In this document: positions 57,347 to 64,000 of the stretch, piece after piece | How positions within the stretch are numbered: position 1 is the stretch's first letter | Layout: the number at the start of each line of letters is the position of its first letter | Assembly: GCF_021134715.1 (NCBI RefSeq) | Contig: NC_060018.1 | Span: 11,859,501-11,923,500 of the forward strand | Length of the DNA: 64,000 nucleotides | Reading direction: 5' to 3' | Source: Daphnia pulex | Lineage: Eukaryota; Arthropoda; Branchiopoda; Diplostraca; Daphniidae | Program-made: the position numbers and the translations under genes | The notes under the pieces: generated by a model | Seen by the model: only the letters and a program-made list of their open reading frames with translations | Told to the model about the DNA's origin: nothing | The model's database searches: none

Positions 57347-60300
57347 ATGACCAAAGACGTCGAAGGGTCAGTGGTATTCGTTTCGTCGCTGAGAAATACA
57401 ACGGACTGCAGTAACAGTGATTCGAGTGCTGACTCTTCTGTTCAGGGAATTCTCGTACGTAATGCGACAAAAACTTATGGCGTTCGAAAGAACAAATTTG
57501 CAGTGCTCAACGGAATCGACATGAGCGTGAAAAAAGGAACCATGTAAGAAATTTTATTTATTTCGATGATTTTATTTCTAGTGCGTTTGGTTGATTTATT
57601 TCATGATTTATGGGGAAATATTTTTGTTATAATTCTTTCGATAGATACGGTTTACTCGGAGCTAGTGGATGTGGTAAGACAACATTGTTGAGTTGCCTCG
57701 TCGGACGTCGTCGACTGGATAGCGGAGACATTCTCGTCCTGGGACATGAGCCTGGATCACCGGAAAGCGGAATCCCCGGTCCAAGGGTCGGCTACATGCC
57801 GCAAGAACTGGCCTTGTTCGGTCACTTTAGCATCAAAGAAACGCTCCAATATTTCGGCCGCATCTACGATTTGAAAACGGATTTCGTCGACTCCCAGTTG
57901 GATTTTCTGTCGAAGTTGTTGGATCTCCCCCCGAGTCATCGTTACGTCGGGACGCTGAGTGGTGGCCAACAAAGACGCGTCTCTTTTGCTGTCGCCCTTT
58001 TCCACGAACCGGAGCTGCTCATCTTGGACGAGCCAACGGTTGGCGTTGATCCTCTACTCAGGCACAGGTAACTGTTTGAATTTTCCCGCTTTAAAATAGC
58101 GACAAGTTAGTAAATAAATTTCTTATTTCAGCATATGGAATCATCTTGTCCGCCAGAGTGTCGACCATGGAAGAACAGTGATAGTCACCACTCACTACAT
58201 CGAAGAAGCTCGACAAGCCAACACGGTACAATTTTATAGGATTCCTTTTTCATCTACGACGTAATAATTTTGATATCTTATTGATCAAATTTTCCAGATT
58301 GGGTTGATGCGATCCGGTCGCTTGTTGGCTGAAGACTCTCCGGAGAATCTTTTACGGGAGTACAACCTGTCATCATTGGAGGATGTTTTCCTAAAACTTT
58401 GTATGGCAGACTGTGGTAACGAAGACAAAACTGCCAACAGGATCCCAACACAGCAGCAGCAGTGCACAGAAGGCATTGATAACGTGGCTTTTCATCCTAG
58501 TAGCAGTGAACTGGACATTTCTGGAACGGAAAATTCGCAACAAATGGAACTAAATCTTTTGCATCACAAAAAGCACGAGCTTCCGTTGTCCCTCTCCCTG
58601 GCTGATGTCAGTCAAACTAGTTTCACCAATTTTAATGGAACGCGAGTCAGCAAACGATCGAATCGAAATTACACCAAGTCCGTCCTGCCGTCTGTAAATC
58701 GACTGAGTGCACTCATTCGAAAGAATGGCTTGCAAATGTTTCGAAAAATCGGGTACGAAACATAAAGTTAAATATTTCTCATTCATCCCGGTTAATAATT
58801 TTAAATTTTTATCCTTTACAGATTGCTGTTCTTTATCTTCCTCATCCCAGCTATTCAAGTAATCCTCTCGTGTCTGTCATTGGGGGGAGATCCATCTTAT
58901 CTCAAATTGGCCATCGTTAACGACGAGCTGGATCCGAGTCAGGATCGTATCTGCAACTACACGACGACCTGCACTTATTCCATGTTCAGTTGTCGCTATC
59001 TTCGTTTCATAGACAACACGACGGCCATCCAGGTTGAATGATTTCCATTTAAATAAACACTAATTAGAAAATTCTGGATGATTGAATTAACTTAATGAAT
59101 TTTTTTTAATTTGCAGGTGCCATTTCAAAGTGTATCGGAAGCTCTGGATGCGGTGAAAAGAGGGAAAGTGTGGGGCGTGGTCCACTTTCCTCAGAATTTC
59201 ACGGACGAGTTGGTGGTCCGACGTGCGGATGGGAAATTTGCGGACAAGGAAACGATCCGCGCCAGTCGCATTGCCATTACTCTCGATTCTTCCAGTGGGT
59301 TTATGACCATTTGTTGTTATTTTAAATTCATTTGACATTGGATTTGTTTGATTCACGACAGGTCAGCAGATTTCACTGAGTCTGAAACAGAGTCTGATTG
59401 AGGCGTTTGAAGACTTCAGCAAAGACATTTTGGCGGCGTGTAATTACGAACCAACAGCCCTGGGAATTCCCGTCACGGTATAAATCAATCCAGTATGAAA
59501 TTTACTTGAATATAAAAATCCAATTTTGTTTCGACTTCCAGTTTTTGGATCCGATTTACGGTGAAAGTAAACCCTCTTTCGTGGAGTTAATTGCACCCGG
59601 AATCCTTCTCTCGTGAGTTAATAGATTTAAATCCATGACTCCTTCATCTTCCATAAATTCGAACGCTAACAAAATAATCTGGTCTTTTGACATCTGTAGG
59701 GTGATTTATTTCATTGCCGTCTCCCTGACGACTGCGGTTTTTCTCAGCGAACGAAAGGCGGGGTTCTTCGATCGTAGCATAGTCGCCGGTATGGAAATTG
59801 CGAATTCTTTCATTTAATTCTCTATAATTCAACACGAAATTATTTGTCAAACAGGTGTCCAAATGTCTGAATTTATGATTGCTCACGTTGTCAACCAACT
59901 TATTGTGCTGATTGGTCAGACGATTTTCGTTTACATATTCGCGCTCCTCGTCTTCAAGATTTCCTTCCACGGCAGTTTAGCCCTGGCCGTCCTCATCACT
60001 CTCCTTCAAGGGTTATGTGGCATGTCCTTAGGTAATTAGCCAATTGATATTTATATAAAATAAGATGTTGAAATCATTTGGGATATTTGATTTCGCAGGT
60101 TTGATGATTGCATCTCTGTGTGACGAGTTGACTAGCGCCATCCAACTGTCTCTGGGTAGCATTTATGTCAACCTCTTTGTAAGTGGAATCCTGTGGCCCA
60201 CAGAGGGGATGCCAGTCTACCTGCGCTACTTCTGTTTCCTGATGCCGCAAACGTACGCCATCGAATCGCTGAGGAACATTTTCAGTCGAGGGTGGGGCAT

Positions 60301-60406
60301 TGAACGACCCGAGGTTTACGGGGGCATCTTGATCAGCTTCGGTTGGATTTTCTCACTTCTTGGTTTGGGTCTCGTTATTGGTCGCATTCGCAAATTAACC
60401 GGCTAG
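57347..60406 (+). CDS. ABCH-type half transporter, copy 1
   Basis: Eleven exons join in frame to 772 aa: 57347-57543, 57645-58067, 58132-58225, 58298-58752, 58822-59032, 59117-59294, 59362-59477, 59542-59612, 59700-59788, 59855-60031 and 60099-60406. The N-terminal ATPase domain has Walker A GASGCGKTT, signature LSGGQQRR, Walker B LLILDEPTVGVDP and H-loop VTTHYIEEA. A Ser/Asn-rich linker of about 130 residues follows. The ABC2-type membrane domain has a first helix at LLFFIFLIPAIQVIL, an extracellular loop with paired Cys and N-glycosylation sites, and five C-terminal helices. The order ATPase then membrane, with this spacing, fits ABCH/ABCG half transporters, which work as dimers. Arthropod ABCH proteins are linked to cuticular lipid export and toxin response. 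The substrate is not known. Confidence 0.92.
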
Positions 60407-62182
60407 ACATGACCGTAGCCTTAACGTATATGCTGGTATACCGCTTCTATAAGGGAAAACAAAATTATATAATAACAGATTTTTCAATTTAAAAATAACG
60501 TCAGTAGCCTTAATCGATTTAACTTCTTTGGCCATATAACTCTAGGTTTTTACTTTTGCCTGTAGTTTTCATTTTATAGATCTGAAGTGTACGCTGCATT
60601 CGTCAGTTAAGCGTATGCTCGTGTACCTTGTATTGTTCGTTATCTTCTTTGTAAAAATGCTGCACGTATTTTCCACTTTATATACTCTCCAGCGATTAAT
60701 TTATGTCTTTAAGAGTTTCATGTGACAGTCTGTGAAATACAGCGTATAACTTTGATTTGCCTAATTCTGTTCTTTTAATTTAAAAAAAAAATCTTTAACT
60801 AGTTTGGATAAAATTTTGGTAGGTAAACCGCCTGGACTTTGACAACGCTCACTATATTCTTATTTTGCCATAAATGGTCAGAGTAAACGAATAACAGCTA
60901 GAATGCTGTTCGCTTTACAAGGTTTAGGTCGATCGGCCATGTTACGCAAGCATGGTCGTGCAAGAAGAAAATGAAAACGCGGTTCGGGAATTCCTGGACC
61001 TCATTAAAATATAGCGTTTTCCTCTCTGCCACAGCGGACTACGGAATTTCCCTTCCTTTTTGCAGATCTGACAGATGATACTCTTGCCCAAAAACTTGGA
61101 AAAACAAACATCCGGGAAGGTGACGAGGATTGTTCACCTCGAACTTTTGGCCACGAGGACCGGTTTGGGGACTATACGTCGAGTACAATTTCTAATTTCT
61201 CCGCAGTTGGAAGTCATTTATATTTGAACTTGCGGGCGGATGGATTGTGGCGTATAAGTGCATAATACGAGCTGGCATCGCAACGTGTATAGTGCTCATT
61301 AAATAGTCAGCTGTTCGGCATGTACTACCTCATTCAATAAAAAATCGTACCGTATTTTTTTTTTTTAGTTGCAGTGGCTTTCCTTTAGGGTTTTGTTTAC
61401 AGTTTCAATAATATTTGTGTGGGTCAGCAGTCAGGCGCGTGAATTCCGTCTTCGTGATGCCGTCATGGGGAACCGGGAATCCCCTTCTTGCGTGTTGTTT
61501 ATTTTTCATTTGATGTTTTTATTTTTTGCCCGCAGTTCTCATCGAAGGCGTAGTAGTATAGTAAGACTTAGTCAGTGTTTTGCAACAGTCGCAACGGGAC
61601 TTTTTTTTTACCGCTTCTTAGGGTAATTCGCACCATGCGCAAAATCTAACAGGATTTTTTTTCACTTTTTTTTATATTTTTCTGTTCGTGTACGGTTGTT
61701 GAACCTTGAACGAAACTGAACTGAACTACGCGTATGCGTCCCATATTTGGGAACTTACTAGACTTCACGCTCTCGGTCAATGGGGCTGGTCTTTCTGAAA
61801 ATGATCGAGTGATACGCGCCATAGCAACGAAATGCTGATGTCAATTTCCGCATTCAAAAACTGGCCACAATCCAATAGGATTAAAAGAGAGAAAACACTG
61901 AGCTTGTGCAATGTTTTCTTATATGCTCACAAGAGAAGTTTTGCACGATAGAATCAGTTCTGTGAAAAATCCACTCGTATTTTATTTTTCCAAAATTTCA
62001 TTTCACCACAGTCTTTTATAGGTACGAAGCTTATTTTCTATTTCATTGATTTAGTGTTGGTGTTTTAAATTTCGTTAATTCATTTTTAAAAATGTTAAGT
62101 CTCAGTCCACAATTTTGTTTCCACTGCGCAGTTGAATTGACTGAACCAATCTGCAGTCCAACAATCGCACCAGCAGAGAAAA
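60407..62182. other. Intergenic between the two ABCH genes
   Basis: 1.8 kb without recognisable coding sequence or a decayed transporter. A short open frame at 61369-61626 has no domain. The last part should contain the promoter of the second ABCH gene. Confidence 0.35.
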
Positions 62183-64000
62183 ATGACGAATGATGCGGAA
62201 GGATCAGTGGCTTCCCTTCAATCACATCAACTCGGAAATGCAACCAACGTCAGTGCCAGTGATTCGGGTGTCCTCGTCAGCAATGCGACAAAAATCTATG
62301 GCGCAGGAAAAAAACGCTGTGCAGTGCTCAAAGGACTCAACATGACTGTGAAAAATGGAACCATGTAAGAACTATTTAAAAATTTGTATCAATAATGTTT
62401 ATTCTTCAAATATAGCTACTTTCATTTTAATAATTCAGGTCTTCGTATATAAATAAGGAAAATGAATTCTAATTCTTTGATAATTCTTTCGACAGATACG
62501 GTTTACTTGGAGCCAGTGGCTGTGGTAAGACGACCCTGTTGAGTTGCCTCGTCGGACGTCGCCGACTGAATAGCGGAGACATTCTCGTCCTGGGACATGA
62601 GCCTGGATCACCGGAAAGCGGAATCCCCGGTCCAAGGGTCGGCTACATGCCACAAGAACTGGCCTTGTTCGGCCACTTCAGCATTAAAGAAACGCTCCAC
62701 TATTTCGGCCGCATCTACAATTTGAAAACGGATTTTGTCAACTCGCAATTGGAGTTTCTGTCGAAGTTATTAGACCTTCCCCCGAGTCATCGTTACGTCG
62801 GGACGCTGAGTGGTGGCCAACAAAGACGCGTCTCTTTTGCTGTCGCCCTTTTCCACGAACCGGAGCTGCTCATCTTGGACGAGCCAACGGTTGGCGTTGA
62901 TCCTCTACTCAGGCACAAGTGATTGTTTTAAGATTTCCGATTAACACAAGCCACAAATTATTAATAATTGTTTGTATCGCAGTATCTGGAATCATCTTGT
63001 CCGCCAAAGTGTCAACCATGGAAGAACAGTGATAGTCACCACTCACTACATCGAAGAAGCTCGACAGGCCAACACGGTAGCCATAAACAAACGAAAGATT
63101 TAAAAATATATATATATACATCGAATTGAAGATGAGAAAAAACTTTTAAAAAACGGGATGGTCATTTTCTGTGTACGACCAATGAATGATTAAATTAAAT
63201 CCGGATGAAATCTTATTCTAGATTGGAATGATGCGCTCGGGTCGGCTGCTCGCGGAAGATTCGCCGGAGAATCTGCTAAGGGATTACAACCTAACTTCGT
63301 TGGAGAATGTATTTCTGGAACTTTGCATGAAGAATCACGAAAACAAACTCACTTCGGTTGTTACCAACTCCACAAGTTGTAACCAGGTTGACTACAAAAC
63401 TGAACAGACACATCACTCGCAGGAAGGCGTTGACAACATGGTGGTCTTTGACGAAAGCGTCAGCAGTCAACTGAACGTATCTGAAACAGAAATCGCCATC
63501 GATCCCCAAATTCACAATAATAATTGCGACGCTGTATCCTCTAGACCAATAGAATTTTGCAGCGTAAGAAATTCAGATTTTTTTTCCCTTTTCTTACTTA
63601 TTCCTAGTTTTTTAGAATTAACTCAATTTGAAATCTCTCATCTAGAGCGCACCGCTGTTCAGTCCTGCCATCTGTGTCACGACTGAAAAGTCTGATCGGT
63701 CGGACGGAAGCGAAACGAGCAGCGGACTTCAATTTACTGGCAGCTCCAACAGTACGGCTTCCGGCAAACGTCAAAATCGGCCCTTCCGGATGTCCCTGCC
63801 GTCCCCGCATCGCCTCATCGCGCTCATTCGAAAGAATTATTTGCAGACTTTTCGTAACATTGGGTGAGCGTTTTTACACTTTTCACCAAATAATTAATTA
63901 CTGACGACGATTTGATTATTATTTCCTGCAATGAAGGATTGTTCTATTCATCTACTTGTTGCCCCCTTTTCAAGCAACTGTATTTAGTTTGACTCTCGGA
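62183..64000 (+). CDS. ABCH-type half transporter, copy 2 (partial at window edge)
   Basis: Exons 62183-62364, 62496-62918, 62983-63076, 63222-63563, 63646-63863 and from 63937 on join in frame and run off the window. The start is MTNDAEGSVASLQ, like copy 1. The ATPase domain has GASGCGKTT, LSGGQQRR, LLILDEPTVGVDP and TTHYIEEA. The linker differs strongly from copy 1 in length and sequence and is split by an extra intron. The first membrane helix begins at 63937 (IVLFIYLLPPFQATVF). Exons 2 and 3 are almost identical to those of copy 1, while the rest has diverged. Tandem duplicate on the same strand with the same role as its neighbour. Confidence 0.9.

Overview
This is a eukaryotic window. 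Genes are split by many short GT-AG introns of about 60-100 bp, and intergenic DNA is AT-rich. The gene content points to an arthropod, most likely a branchiopod crustacean such as Daphnia: tandem UDP-glycosyltransferases, two ABCH-type transporters (a family known mainly from arthropods), a MOV10L1/Armitage helicase, and a trace of TTAGG telomere-type repeat. The species is inferred from gene content only. I rebuilt the exons by hand from reading frame, splice sites and intron phase, and every multi-exon model below joins in frame unless stated.

Layout. 0.8-2.7 kb: LARP6 (minus) with a CRE/TATA/initiator promoter. 6.3-14.8 kb: three tandem UDP-glycosyltransferase genes (plus), one with its usual catalytic histidine replaced. 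15.4-20.8 kb: FKBP8 (plus) facing a MOV10L1-like piRNA-pathway helicase (minus). 21-33 kb: a repeat-rich accessory block. It holds a palindromic 42-bp minisatellite, a 248-bp near-identical inverted repeat, two damaged copies of an unrecognised gene family, two TA-flanked inverted-repeat elements (one carrying a 459-bp-arm palindrome), about 4 kb of two satellite families repeated in mirror orientation, and a broken enoyl-CoA isomerase fragment. 33.5-34.9 kb: two non-autonomous Helitrons end to end. 35.6-41.5 kb: a choline-transporter-like protein (SLC44) and a CAMKMT methyltransferase. 41.7-54.2 kb: an aldose 1-epimerase (minus) whose first intron is swollen to about 10.4 kb by a terminal-inverted-repeat element, itself carrying an 8.6-kb Helitron with an intact Rep/helicase ORF. 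54.7-55.6 kb: a very-long-chain fatty acid elongase (minus). 57.3-64.0 kb: two tandem ABCH transporters, the second cut by the window edge.

The UGT and ABCH clusters fit xenobiotic or lipid handling: conjugation at the ER membrane and export at the cell surface. The accessory block and the epimerase intron record layered transposon activity: Helitron into TIR element into host intron, and TA elements into coding exons. The most unusual items are the two-copy unknown gene family, the nested intron with its alternative first exon, the mirror-image satellite block, and the Helitron cargo gene with its inverted broken copy.
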